Below are positions 39,436-47,775 of a DNA stretch of 64,000 nt, in pieces. The stretch spans positions 1,042,001 to 1,106,000 of the forward strand of contig NZ_CP054861.1 of the NCBI RefSeq assembly GCF_013459645.1, written 5' to 3'. The position numbers were made by a program, and so were the translations under genes. The DNA comes from Martelella sp. NC20. GTDB lineage: Bacteria > Pseudomonadota > Alphaproteobacteria > Rhizobiales > Rhizobiaceae. The notes under the pieces were generated by a model. That model made no database searches, was not told the origin of the DNA, and was given only the letters and a program-made list of their open reading frames with translations. Within the stretch, counting starts at the first letter, position 1; every line of letters starts with the position of its first letter.

Positions 39436-40284
39436 ATGACGCGCCAGAACAACGATGCCATGGACCATCTGATGTCGGAGGAGATGCCCTCCGATTCCAG
39501 GCAGGCCCGCCAACTCGCCCGCCGCCAGCTGATCACCGAAACCGTGATGCTGGAAGGGCCGATGCGGATCGAGGACCTGACCGAGCGTTTCGGCATCAGC
39601 CTGATGACGGCCCATCGCGACCTCGACGACCTGGTGAGCCGCGGCCTGCTGCGCAAGAACCGCGGCACGGTGTCGGCAGCGCCGACAAGCCTGATCGAAG
39701 CAAGCGACGTCTATCGCTCCAGCCGCCAGTCCCCCGAGAAAGCCGCGATCGCGGCGGCGGCCGCGGGCTTCATCGAGCCGGGCCAGGCGATCTTCCTGGA
39801 TGATTCCACCACCGTTCTGCACATGGTGCCGCATCTGCAGGCCCATGCGCCGCTGACGGTGATCACCAATTCGCTGACGATGATGAACGAGCTGCGCGGC
39901 GTGCGCGACATCACGCTGCTGGCGCTTGGCGGCGAGTTCCGCAACTGGTGCAACGCGTTTCTCGGGCGCATGACCACCAACGAAATCGCCAATCTGCGCG
40001 CCGATACCGTGTTCCTGTCGATGGCGGCGATCACCGACGACATGGTGTTTCACCAGTCCTCCGAGATGATCGATGCCAAGCGCGCCATGCTGGACGCCGC
40101 GTCACGGCGGATATTGCTGGCCGACCACACCAAGTTCGAGCGCCGCGCGCTCCACAGCCTTGCCGCCCTTTCCGATTTCGACATCGTCATCGTCGATGCC
40201 GACACGCCGCCCGCCCATATCAAGCGGATGCATGCCAAGGGCATCAACGTCGTCATCGCGCCCCGCAAGCCGGCAAACAGATGA
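39436..40284 (+). CDS. DeoR/GlpR family transcriptional regulator (first)
   Basis: A 282-residue DeoR-family regulator. The helix-turn-helix is MRIEDLTERFGISLMTAHRD (about residues 43-62), and the C-terminal sugar-phosphate domain includes FLDDSTTVLHM, LTVITNSLTMMNEL and RILLADHTKFERRALH. AGGAACGAG precedes ATG 39436. It has clear paralogues at 41902 and 45680 in the same locus. It lies upstream of a second kinase/dehydrogenase set. These regulators usually repress sugar or polyol catabolism and respond to a phosphorylated intermediate. Confidence 0.88.
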   Translation: MTRQNNDAMDHLMSEEMPSDSRQARQLARRQLITETVMLEGPMRIEDLTERFGISLMTAHRDLDDLVSRGLLRKNRGTVSAAPTSLIEASDVYRSSRQSPEKAAIAAAAAGFIEPGQAIFLDDSTTVLHMVPHLQAHAPLTVITNSLTMMNELRGVRDITLLALGGEFRNWCNAFLGRMTTNEIANLRADTVFLSMAAITDDMVFHQSSEMIDAKRAMLDAASRRILLADHTKFERRALHSLAALSDFDIVIVDADTPPAHIKRMHAKGINVVIAPRKPANR

Positions 40285-40287
40285 AAT

Positions 40288-40340
40288 GATATAATTGACT
40301 TCATGTAACGCTATTTGATATTAACTTATCAGATTATATC
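40288..40340 (+). promoter_or_regulatory. Candidate promoter with flanking inverted repeat before the second kinase
   Basis: TTGACT (40295-40300) and TATTAA (40319-40324) are spaced by 18 bp. They are bracketed by GATATAAT (40288-40295) and ATTATATC (40333-40340), an inverted repeat with 8-bp arms. A DeoR-type repressor could bind both half sites. The 40376 gene starts 35 bp further on. Confidence 0.5.
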
Positions 40341-40375
40341 GTTAACTTTGGCCGGTACGGCCATCGGAGCGCTGC

Positions 40376-41905
40376 ATGCCGAGCCTTCTTGGAATCGATA
40401 ACGGACTGACGGTCACCAAGGCCGTGCTGTTCGACATGGACGGCACGGTGCTTGCCGTCGCCCGAAGACGCGTCCCGCAATCAATGCCCGAGGCGCGCTT
40501 TGTGGAGCGCGACATGGACGGGCTGTGGCGCGCCACCGCCGAGGCGATTGCCGAGGCCGTTTCGCTCAGCGGCCGCCCGGCCTCCGATATCGCCGCCGTC
40601 GCCGCCACCGCCCATGGCGACGGGCTCTATTTGCTCGATCAAGACGGCAAGCCGCTCGGCCCCGGCATTCTCTCGCTCGACAGTCGCGCCGGCGACATCA
40701 TCGCGGACTGGGAGAGAGACGGCGTCGCCGACAGGGCGCTTTCGCTCACCGGACAGACGCCGCATCTCTCCGCCCCGTCGGCGCTGCTTGCCTGGATCAG
40801 CCGCCATCAGCCGGAACGCTATCACCGGATCGGCGCGGTTCTCGGCTGCAAGGACTGGCTGACATTCTGCCTGACCGGCCATGTCGGCACCGACCGCACC
40901 GAGGCCAGCACCGCCTTCACCGATGTCCAAACCCAGGACTATTCGCTTGCCGCGGCCGAACTCTACGGCCTTGAGCGGATTTTCGACAGGCTTGCGCCGA
41001 GCGCCCATTCCGCCGCCGTCATCGGCCATGTCAGCGATGAGGCCGCGCGGGCAACCGGCCTTGCCGCCGGAACGCCGGTGGCCGCCGGCCTGCACGATGT
41101 GACGGCGTCCGCTTTGGGCATTGGCGCGCACAAAAGCGGCGTCATGGGCGTCGTTGCCGGGACCTATTCGATCAACGAGATCGTCACCGACAAACCGCTC
41201 ACCGATCCGCGCTGGTTCTGCCGCAACGCCATCGAACCCGGCCAGTGGAACGCGATGTCGATTTCGCCGGCGTCGGCGGCGAATTACGACTGGTTCCTCG
41301 ACACGCTCTGCCAGGGCGATCACGACAAGGCGAATGACGGCGGGCCGCCGATCCATCAGGCCGTAGCCTCCGAGATCGACGCGGCGATCGCGCGTCCCTC
41401 CAGCCTGCTGTTTCATCCCTATCTGTTCGGATCGCCCCATGGCGGCGCGAGCAGCGGCTCCTTCGTCGGGCTTCATGGCTGGCATGAGCGCGGCGACATG
41501 CTGAAGGCGGTTCTCGAGGGCATCGCCTTCAACCATCGCGAACATGTCGATGCGCTCGGCGACGGCTTTTCCTATAACCAGGTGCGGCTGACCGGCGGCG
41601 TGTCGCGCAATTCATCGTTTGCGCAGATGTTCGCCGATATCCTCGATCGCCCCGTCACCGTGACCGCCACCGAGGAGGCCGCCGCATGGGGGGCCGCCCT
41701 TTGCGCAGGTGCCGCCGTCGGCCTTTATGCAGGCCCGACCGACGACCCGCGCGATCTCGACGCCATCAGCCGGACATTCCGGCCGGATGCCAAAAGGGCA
41801 GCGGCCTATGATCGCCGCTTCGCCGTCTACCGGCGGATATCGGAAGCGCTGAAGCCGCACTGGCAAGCGCTGGAAGCACTCGGCGACAGGGAGCGCGGAC
41901 AATGA
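40376..41905 (+). CDS. FGGY family carbohydrate kinase (second polyol/ketose kinase)
   Basis: A 509-residue FGGY kinase. LLGIDNGLTVTKAVLFDMDG is the N-terminal phosphate loop, AATAHGDGLYLLD and GCKDWLTFCLTGHVGTDRTEAST follow, and VRLTGGVSRNSSFAQMFADIL lies in the ATP domain. It is closest in style to L-xylulose/3-keto-L-gulonate kinases. It overlaps the following DeoR gene by 4 nt, which in turn overlaps a GlpD-like dehydrogenase. The trio looks like a second polyol-phosphate pathway parallel to eryA-eryB. Substrate not determined. Confidence 0.85.
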   Translation: MPSLLGIDNGLTVTKAVLFDMDGTVLAVARRRVPQSMPEARFVERDMDGLWRATAEAIAEAVSLSGRPASDIAAVAATAHGDGLYLLDQDGKPLGPGILSLDSRAGDIIADWERDGVADRALSLTGQTPHLSAPSALLAWISRHQPERYHRIGAVLGCKDWLTFCLTGHVGTDRTEASTAFTDVQTQDYSLAAAELYGLERIFDRLAPSAHSAAVIGHVSDEAARATGLAAGTPVAAGLHDVTASALGIGAHKSGVMGVVAGTYSINEIVTDKPLTDPRWFCRNAIEPGQWNAMSISPASAANYDWFLDTLCQGDHDKANDGGPPIHQAVASEIDAAIARPSSLLFHPYLFGSPHGGASSGSFVGLHGWHERGDMLKAVLEGIAFNHREHVDALGDGFSYNQVRLTGGVSRNSSFAQMFADILDRPVTVTATEEAAAWGAALCAGAAVGLYAGPTDDPRDLDAISRTFRPDAKRAAAYDRRFAVYRRISEALKPHWQALEALGDRERGQ

Positions 41906-42678
41906 TCAAGGCCGACAACCGGCGCGAGGAAATCGCGGATTACGTCATCGCCCATGGCCAGGTGCGCATCGACAGGCTGGTCGAGCATTTCGGCGTGTCG
42001 CGCATGACCATCCACCGCCATATCGACCAACTCGCGGCCAAGGGCGTTCTGCGCAAGCTTCACGGCGCGGTCAGCGCCCAGCCCTCCGGGATCTATGAAA
42101 GCCTCCACCGCTACCGCGCAACCGTGGCGACCGCCGAAAAGCAGGCGTTGGCCAAGGCGGCGCTTCACCATATCGAACCCGGCCAGGTGATCTTTCTGGA
42201 CGATTCCACCACCGCCGGCGCGATCGCGCCGTTCCTCAACGATATCGACCCGCTGACCGTGATCTCCAACAGCGTGGCGGTCGCCAACGAGCTGGTCGAT
42301 GCCGACGTGGTCGATTTCATCTGCCTCGGCGGCCAGTATCACCGCACCTACAACGCCTATATCGATCATATCTGCCTGCGCGCGATCGAGGCCTTGCGGG
42401 CCGATCTCTTGATCTGCTCGGCATCGGCGATCGAGGGCACGACCGCCTTCATCCAGGACCAGCAGGTCGCGCGCGTCAAGCAGACCATGGTCGCCTCCGC
42501 CGGCAAATCCATCCTGCTTGCCGACCACACCAAGTTCGGCAAGGTCGCCCTTCATGTGTTCGACGATCTCACCGCCTTCGACACCGTGATCGTGACCGAC
42601 GGCCTCGATCCGGCTGAAGCCGAGCGGCTTCGCGCGGCAGGGGTCAACCTCCAGATCGTGAAAGGTCCATCCCGATGA
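41902..42678 (+). CDS. DeoR/GlpR family transcriptional regulator (second)
   Basis: A 258-residue DeoR-family regulator. The HTH is VRIDRLVEHFGVSRMTIHRH (about residues 18-37). The sensor domain includes FLDDSTTAGAIAPFLNDIDPLTVISN and SILLADHTKFGKVALH. It is translationally coupled on both sides: the start overlaps the kinase stop and the stop overlaps the dehydrogenase start. A regulator embedded between kinase and dehydrogenase suggests autoregulation of this operon. Confidence 0.88.
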   Translation: MIKADNRREEIADYVIAHGQVRIDRLVEHFGVSRMTIHRHIDQLAAKGVLRKLHGAVSAQPSGIYESLHRYRATVATAEKQALAKAALHHIEPGQVIFLDDSTTAGAIAPFLNDIDPLTVISNSVAVANELVDADVVDFICLGGQYHRTYNAYIDHICLRAIEALRADLLICSASAIEGTTAFIQDQQVARVKQTMVASAGKSILLADHTKFGKVALHVFDDLTAFDTVIVTDGLDPAEAERLRAAGVNLQIVKGPSR

Positions 42679-44336
42679 GCGAAGACACCGCTTTCGACGT
42701 GGTCATCATCGGCGCGGGCGTCAACGGCGCCGGCCTTTTCCGAGACCTCTCGCTTCAGGGCGTCAACTGCCTGATCACCGAGAAGTCCGATTTCGGCTCC
42801 GGCACCAGCGCCGCGCCCTCGCGGCTGATCCATGGCGGGCTGAAATATCTCGAGACCGGCGAGTTCGGCCTCGTCGCCCAGTCGACGCTGGAGCGCAACC
42901 TGCTGCTGCTGAACGCGCCTCACTGCGTCGAGCCGCTGCCGACCATGATCCCGATCTTCTCCTGGACCAAGGGGATCTGGGCGGCGATCCGAACGCTGTT
43001 CGGCTCCACCAGCGCGCCGCGCAGCCGGGGCGCGATTTTGGTCAAGATCGGGCTCGCGCTCTATGATTTCTACGGCGCCCGCAACCGGGTGATGCCGCGC
43101 CACAAGCTCGTCGGCCGAAAGCGGGCGCTGCGCGACATGCCGGGGCTGACCGAGGCGATCGTCGCCGCCGGCACCTATTACGATGCCCGCATCACCCAGC
43201 CCGAACGGCTGGTGATGGAACTGATAAAGGACGGGCTTGCCGCCAATCCCGGCTCGGCGGCGTACAACGCGACCACCATCCGGGAGGCCGATGCGGAGCG
43301 GATCGTGTTCGAGACCGAGGCCGGCGAGACCTTCGCCGTCAAACCCGGCCTGGTGGTCAATGCCGCCGGTCCCTGGATCGATCACGTCAACGCCATGCTG
43401 GGCATGCAAACAAAGCTGATCGGCGGCACCAAGGGCTCCCATGTGCTGCTGCGCAACGACGAACTGGTGCGGCGGCTTGCCGGGCGGATGATCTATTTCG
43501 AGGCCGATGACGGGCGCATCTGTCTGGTCTACGAATATCTCGGCCTCGCCCTTGCCGGCTCCACCGATATTCCCGCCGACAATCCGGACGCGGTGCGGTG
43601 CGAGGATGACGAGATCGGCTATTTCATCGCCAGCCTCAAGGCGCTGCTTCCGGGCCTCGAAATCGGCGAGGAGCAGATCGTCTACGCCTATAGCGGCATC
43701 CGCCCGCTCCCGGCCTCCAATGCCGATATTCCGGGGCTGATCAGCCGCGATCATTCCGCCCCGGTTCTGGAAGCCGACGATGCCCGGCACTTCGCGATCA
43801 TTCCCCTCATTGGCGGAAAATGGACGACGTTCCGGGGTTTTGCCGAAGAAGTGGCCGACGCCATCCTCAAGCGCCTCGGTCGGAACCGGCGTGTTTCGAC
43901 GGAAAAAAGCGCGATCGGCGGCGGCAGGGATTTCCCCGTCGATAAGGCGGCACGGCAGAACTGGATTAGGGATGTGGCGCGCGAAACCGGGCTTTCAAAA
44001 AATCGGATCGATGAATTGCTGTCGCGCTACGGCACCACGGCACGCGCCATCGCCGCGCATGAGGCGGGCTTTGCAAGCGACGAACGCCTGCCGCAGGCAA
44101 GCGGCTATTCGGCGGCCGAGATCGACTGGATCGCGCGCAACGAATTCGTCGTCCACCTCGCCGATATCGTGATGCGACGCACCACGCTCGCCATCACCGG
44201 ACGGCTGCAGACAGGCGATATCGAGCGCATTGCCGATCTGGCCGGTGGCGCGCTCGGCTGGAGCGATGAGACCCGCGCGCGCGAAGTCGCGGCGGTGGAG
44301 GAACATCTGAGGTCGGTGAACCGGGTTCGGTTTTGA
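42675..44336 (+). CDS. GlpD-like FAD-dependent polyol-phosphate dehydrogenase (second)
   Basis: A 553-residue FAD dehydrogenase of the glycerol-3-phosphate dehydrogenase family. The FAD motif is VIIGAGVNGAGLFRDLSLQG, followed by GTSAAPSRLIHGGLKYLETGEFGLV, NAAGPWIDHVN and GGKWTTFRGFAEE. It is about 50 residues longer than EryB, mainly in a C-terminal helical domain. Encoded with its own kinase and regulator, it likely oxidises a phosphorylated polyol other than the EryB substrate, or an isomer of it. Not simply glpD: no glycerol kinase or facilitator lies nearby. Confidence 0.83.
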   Translation: MSEDTAFDVVIIGAGVNGAGLFRDLSLQGVNCLITEKSDFGSGTSAAPSRLIHGGLKYLETGEFGLVAQSTLERNLLLLNAPHCVEPLPTMIPIFSWTKGIWAAIRTLFGSTSAPRSRGAILVKIGLALYDFYGARNRVMPRHKLVGRKRALRDMPGLTEAIVAAGTYYDARITQPERLVMELIKDGLAANPGSAAYNATTIREADAERIVFETEAGETFAVKPGLVVNAAGPWIDHVNAMLGMQTKLIGGTKGSHVLLRNDELVRRLAGRMIYFEADDGRICLVYEYLGLALAGSTDIPADNPDAVRCEDDEIGYFIASLKALLPGLEIGEEQIVYAYSGIRPLPASNADIPGLISRDHSAPVLEADDARHFAIIPLIGGKWTTFRGFAEEVADAILKRLGRNRRVSTEKSAIGGGRDFPVDKAARQNWIRDVARETGLSKNRIDELLSRYGTTARAIAAHEAGFASDERLPQASGYSAAEIDWIARNEFVVHLADIVMRRTTLAITGRLQTGDIERIADLAGGALGWSDETRAREVAAVEEHLRSVNRVRF

Positions 44337-44414
44337 TTTGACGACTTTGCAGCCACCAATCTCCCCCCTTTGAGGGGAGATTGGAGCTGCAAGGCTCCCG
44401 CCATGCCCGCCCGA

Positions 44415-44879
44415 TCAGCCCTTCGCGGTATATTTCGCATCCAGATCGTCGATTGCCTGGACATTGCCAGCGGAGCGGCCGTTGGGGTCGTATTCGCATG
44501 CCAGATAGGCATCGGCGATCGCCTTGGCGAGTTCGGTTCCGATCACGCGCGCCCCCATGGTGATGACCTGGGCATTGTTGGAAAGCGCTGCGCGTTCGGC
44601 CGAATAGGTATCGTGAGTCTGGGCGGCGCGGATGCCCGGGACCTTGTTGGCCGACATCGCGACGCCGATGCCCGTGCCGCAGCACAGGATCGCCCGGTCA
44701 TAGGTGCCATCCAGGATGCCGGTGGTGACCCGCTCCGACAGATTGGCATAATATTCCGTGCCATCATTGGGCGGGGTGCTGAGTTCGGAGACCGTGAACC
44801 CCTCGCTGCCGGCCAGATGCTCGGCGATGACCTTGGCGAGCGGTGCTCCGGCGCTGTCTCCTGCGACTGCGATCTTCAT
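44415..44879 (-). CDS. eryI: RpiB/LacAB family isomerase EryI (D-erythrulose-4-phosphate isomerase)
   Basis: A 154-residue RpiB-fold isomerase. [23 protein letters not shown] carries the family catalytic Cys and phosphate-binding loop, and [17 protein letters not shown] follows. In Brucella EryI converts D-erythrulose 4-phosphate to D-erythrose 4-phosphate, and in rhizobia the rpiB-like gene sits next to the tpiA-like eryH gene, as here (32 nt apart). It could serve both the erythritol and the apiose pathways of this window. An ordinary ribose-5-phosphate isomerase B role cannot be excluded. Confidence 0.85.
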   Translation of the reverse strand: MKIAVAGDSAGAPLAKVIAEHLAGSEGFTVSELSTPPNDGTEYYANLSERVTTGILDGTYDRAILCCGTGIGVAMSANKVPGIRAAQTHDTYSAERAALSNNAQVITMGARVIGTELAKAIADAYLACEYDPNGRSAGNVQAIDDLDAKYTAKG

Positions 44880-44911
44880 GATGTTTTCCTCTGATCTTGA
44901 AAAAAAGTGGT

Positions 44912-45676
44912 TCAGATGACTTTTGAAACCCGGTCCAGGATGTCGAGATAGCCCTCGACATGCCAGGCGGAGCGGCCGATGAACAGCCCGTCGACATGGT
45001 CGCAGGCCAGCATTTCGGCGCAGTTTCCGGGATTGACGCTGCCGCCGTAAAGGCAGGGCAGTTCACGCCCGGTCACAAGTTTGGTTGTCGCGACGATCTT
45101 CGCCTGGCGCGCCTCGGCATAGTCGGGCGAGGCCGGGCGGCCGCGCTCGCCGATCGCCCAGACCGGCTCGTAGGCAAAGATGATCTGCGCCCGTTTCTGC
45201 GTATCGCCAAGGCGTGAAAGCGCGGCCTCGACCTGGCTGTGCAGCACATCATCGGCGCGGCCGGCATCCTTTTCCGCCTCGGTCTCGCCGATGCAGATCA
45301 GCGGGATCATGCCGTGGCGCACCGCGGCCTCGGTCTTCAGCCCCACGGTTTCGTCGGTCTCGCCGAAATGCGCGCGCCGTTCCGAATGGCCGAGTTCGAC
45401 GATATCCATGCCGCAATCGGCAAGCATCACCGGCGAGATTTCCCCGGTCCACGCGCCGTGGTCGTCCCAGTGCATGTTCTGGGCGCCGACCAGCACATCG
45501 GCATCCGCCAGACGCGCCTTGACCTCGCGGATCGCGGTGAAGGACGGGATCACAAAGCGCTGGATCCGGTCGTCGCGTCCTGCTGCGGCCAGCGCGTCCG
45601 CATAGGCGACGGCCTCGGACAGCGTCTTGTTCATCTTCCAGCTGGTTCCGACAAAGAACCGTTCAAACCGTGCCAT
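44912..45676 (-). CDS. eryH: Triose-phosphate-isomerase-like EryH (L-erythrulose-1-phosphate isomerase)
   Basis: A 254-residue TIM-family isomerase. [15 protein letters not shown] carries the phosphate-contact Asn and Lys, ELGHSERR the catalytic His, and [10 protein letters not shown] the catalytic Glu. The sequence differs from housekeeping TpiA (GTSWKMNK rather than [16 protein letters not shown] present). In Brucella EryH converts L-erythrulose 1-phosphate to D-erythrulose 4-phosphate. It lies 3 nt after the DeoR regulator stop and before eryI, the eryR-tpiB-rpiB order reported in rhizobial erythritol loci. Confidence 0.87.
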   Translation of the reverse strand: MARFERFFVGTSWKMNKTLSEAVAYADALAAAGRDDRIQRFVIPSFTAIREVKARLADADVLVGAQNMHWDDHGAWTGEISPVMLADCGMDIVELGHSERRAHFGETDETVGLKTEAAVRHGMIPLICIGETEAEKDAGRADDVLHSQVEAALSRLGDTQKRAQIIFAYEPVWAIGERGRPASPDYAEARQAKIVATTKLVTGRELPCLYGGSVNPGNCAEMLACDHVDGLFIGRSAWHVEGYLDILDRVSKVI

Positions 45677-45679
45677 CGC

Positions 45680-46447
45680 TCACTCTTCCTCCGCAAAAAA
45701 CAATTCTATGCCCTGGCTCGTCAGCTCCGAGACCTGTTCTTCCGGCAGCGCCCGGCTGGTCACCACGCCGGCAAAGGCATTGAGGTCCGCCAGCCTGTGC
45801 AGGGCGGTGCGGCCGAACTTGTTATGGTCGGCCATCAGATAGGATTTCTGGGCGACCGCCATCATCGCGCGCTTGACCTGCAGCACTTCCTGATCCTGAT
45901 GGCAGGCGATCCGCCCGTGGATCGAGGAACTGGTGATCAGCGCGATATCGGCGCGCAGATCGGAAAGCGTGGCGGTCGTGATGACGCCGAAGAAGCCGTT
46001 GAACTTCTTCGAAAAATCGCCACCGAGCGCGATCAGGCTGATGCCGCCCTGGCCGGACAGTCCGTTGATGACCGCCAGATTGTTGGTGATCACGGTCAGG
46101 GGCCGCTTTTCGATCAGGAAGGGAATGACCGCTTCCGACGTCGAGCCGTCATCGACCATCACGCTCATGCCCGGCTCGATGAAGTCGGCGGCGCGTCGGG
46201 CGATCGCGCGTTTCAGCGCCGGCGCTATCCGGGCGCGGTAACGATAGTCGCTCTCGAACTGGCCGCTCGCCTCGATCGTGGCCCCGCCGCGAACCTTGCG
46301 CAGCAGGCCCTCGGCCTCGAGATCGTCCAGATCGCGATGGATCGTCATCTTCGAGACGGCAAAGCGCACCGCCAGATCGTCAAGCGAGACCGTGCCTTCC
46401 TCGACGAGCAGATCAACGATATCCCGGCGGCGATCATCGAGTTTCAA
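45680..46447 (-). CDS. eryR: DeoR/GlpR family regulator of the isomerase operon (EryR-like)
   Basis: A DeoR regulator of about 255 residues. HTH: VSLDDLAVRFAVSKMTIHRD; sensor: MVDDGSTSEAVIPFL, LTVITNNLAVING and YLMADHNKFGRTALH. The start is uncertain. No ATG falls at the expected family N-terminus (KLDDRRRDIVDLL); I choose TTG at 46447 with AAAGG 8 nt upstream. The frame is open to an ATG at 46498, but that stretch holds palindromes (GGTGAT-N10-ATCACC at 46474-46495, and CGGTG-ATTAA-CACCG) that look like an operator. First gene of the eryR-eryH-eryI operon. Confidence 0.82.
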   Translation of the reverse strand: MKLDDRRRDIVDLLVEEGTVSLDDLAVRFAVSKMTIHRDLDDLEAEGLLRKVRGGATIEASGQFESDYRYRARIAPALKRAIARRAADFIEPGMSVMVDDGSTSEAVIPFLIEKRPLTVITNNLAVINGLSGQGGISLIALGGDFSKKFNGFFGVITTATLSDLRADIALITSSSIHGRIACHQDQEVLQVKRAMMAVAQKSYLMADHNKFGRTALHRLADLNAFAGVVTSRALPEEQVSELTSQGIELFFAEEE

Positions 46448-46473
46448 CGGGCGACCTTTCGCATTGCATGATC

Positions 46474-46529
46474 GGTGATTAACACCGAGATCACCCATAA
46501 TCAATCATTATGAAGATTTTATGTTATCT
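46474..46529 (-). promoter_or_regulatory. Palindromes and TGTTATCT box upstream of eryR
   Basis: GGTGAT-N10-ATCACC (46474-46495) contains the tighter CGGTG-ATTAA-CACCG. TGTTATCT (46522-46529) is shared with the transporter promoter at 34628-34635. Both could serve autoregulation by EryR. The rest of 46530-46828 has only a repeat. Confidence 0.4.
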
Positions 46530-46610
46530 TTGAATGTGATTTTGTGACCCGACAGCGAGCGCCACATCACGACGCTCATCGAACCCCGACAAAGCCCTCC
46601 CCACAGCATC

Positions 46611-46728
46611 CGTCATTCCGGCCTTGAGCCGGCATCCAGGGCTGTATGGCACAGCGGTCGTGACACGTGTTTACTTGTGATGCGCCCGTCGTCTCGCCCT
46701 GGATTCCGGCTCAAGGCCGGAATGACGG
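46611..46728. repeat. Large inverted repeat (GTCATTCCGGCCTTGAGCC type)
   Basis: Arms GTCATTCCGGCCTTGAGCC (from 46612) and GGCTCAAGGCCGGAATGAC (to 46727) flank about 55 bp. This is a different family from the CGGGCTTGACC repeats, though with a similar arm layout. It lies between the divergent or tail-facing eryR and apnO genes and is non-coding. Confidence 0.8.
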
Positions 46729-46828
46729 GAGCGGAAGAGGCACGACGCAATCGGTCTGTGGTCGTCAGAAAAGCTGGCGAGCGCTGCATTGCAGCGCCCG
46801 CCTCACATCATTGGCGCCGCAGGGGCAA

Positions 46829-47659
46829 TCAGGTGATGCGCTGGATGCTGGCCGCGATCTCGTCGGGTTCGAACACCTTCTTCCAGTCGTCGCGCATCAG
46901 GGCCGGCTTGCCGAATTCGATGGCCTTGTTGCAGGCATCGGAGAACTGGCCGCCCTTGACCTCGTCGAAGATGACGGCGCCGAGAATGTTCATGTGGCCG
47001 AGCAGGAAGTCGCGGGCGCAATCATAGCTGACGCCGCGGGCGACCACCTCGTCCATGGCCTCGCGCATGACCACCAGCAGCGAGGCGCAGACGGTTTCCG
47101 AAAGGCCGGGTTCCAGCAGCGCCATCTGCTCGACGGTCACGCGATAGGTGCGGGCCACCGGGGCGTAGATCGCCCTGGCGATGGCGTCGCCCAGCGCGTA
47201 ATGCTCCTCGGGGCCCTGCATCAGCGCATTGACCACGCCCTGCTCGGCGGCAACGCCGCCGAAATGGTCGTTGCGACCGGCTTCGGTCGCCTCATTGTTG
47301 AAGATCGGCGGGTGGCAGGGATGCGAGACGAAATAGGTGATGTCGTCGCGTTCCGGCAGGTGGCCGGCAAAGGGGGCCGCCGCATCGAGGATGACGACCA
47401 TCGTGCCCGGCGCCAGATCCTTGACGAAGCCGGCGGCAACCTTGCCGATCACGGTATCCGGCACGGCGAGAATGACGACATCCGCGCCGGAAAGCCCGGT
47501 CGCCGCGTCCACGGCGTCAACGCCCGCTTCCGATTTCAGCCGTGCCTTGCCCACGTCGCTGACCTCAATGTGGCGAACCTCGAAGTCGGTCTTCGCCAGA
47601 TTGAGTGACAGGCGGACGCCCATTTTACCGCCAGCGCCGAACAATGCGACTTTCGTCAT
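46829..47659 (-). CDS. apnO: D-apionate oxidoisomerase-like dehydrogenase (ApnO)
   Basis: A 276-residue NAD-dependent enzyme with a 6-phosphogluconate-dehydrogenase-like C-terminal domain. ALFGAGGKMGVRLSLNLAKT near residues 5-24 is the Rossmann motif, VVILAVPDTVIGKVA and YFVSHPCHPPIFNNE follow, then an all-helical C-terminal half. This family contains D-apionate oxidoisomerase, which oxidises and rearranges D-apionate to 3-oxo-isoapionate. Divergent from a DUF1537 kinase, the enzyme of the next step. GGGAGG precedes ATG 47659. The name rests on family plus context; other sugar-acid substrates are possible. Confidence 0.7.
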   Translation of the reverse strand: MTKVALFGAGGKMGVRLSLNLAKTDFEVRHIEVSDVGKARLKSEAGVDAVDAATGLSGADVVILAVPDTVIGKVAAGFVKDLAPGTMVVILDAAAPFAGHLPERDDITYFVSHPCHPPIFNNEATEAGRNDHFGGVAAEQGVVNALMQGPEEHYALGDAIARAIYAPVARTYRVTVEQMALLEPGLSETVCASLLVVMREAMDEVVARGVSYDCARDFLLGHMNILGAVIFDEVKGGQFSDACNKAIEFGKPALMRDDWKKVFEPDEIAASIQRIT

Positions 47660-47692
47660 TTTCAGTCTACCTCCCATTGGGTCATGCTTGTT

Positions 47693-47713
47693 TATCTGGT
47701 ATGATCAGATAAT
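47693..47713. promoter_or_regulatory. TTATCTG-N7-CAGATAA operator between apnO and oiaK
   Basis: An inverted repeat with 7-bp arms in the 116-bp gap between the divergent genes. It contains TGGTATGATCA (47698-47708), which nearly matches TGGTATGACAA at 57094-57104 in the other divergent promoter of the locus. A likely target of the GntR regulator at 49171-49914. Confidence 0.55.
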
Positions 47714-47775
47714 ATGTAGGTGATAATGTCAATCGACGATTGAACCAATTTTTGTAAGCAGGAGCGCATCACGGC

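Noticed and set aside
42675..44336. Housekeeping glycerol-3-phosphate dehydrogenase glpD
   Set aside because: No glpK, glpF or glpR-type glycerol context; it is coupled to an FGGY kinase and DeoR regulator in a tetritol locus. Family membership is kept in the annotation.
46474..46495. eryR start at the upstream ATG (46498)
   Set aside because: The extra N-terminal residues would be encoded by palindromic operator-like DNA and lack family similarity; TTG 46447 has a better ribosome site. Not certain.
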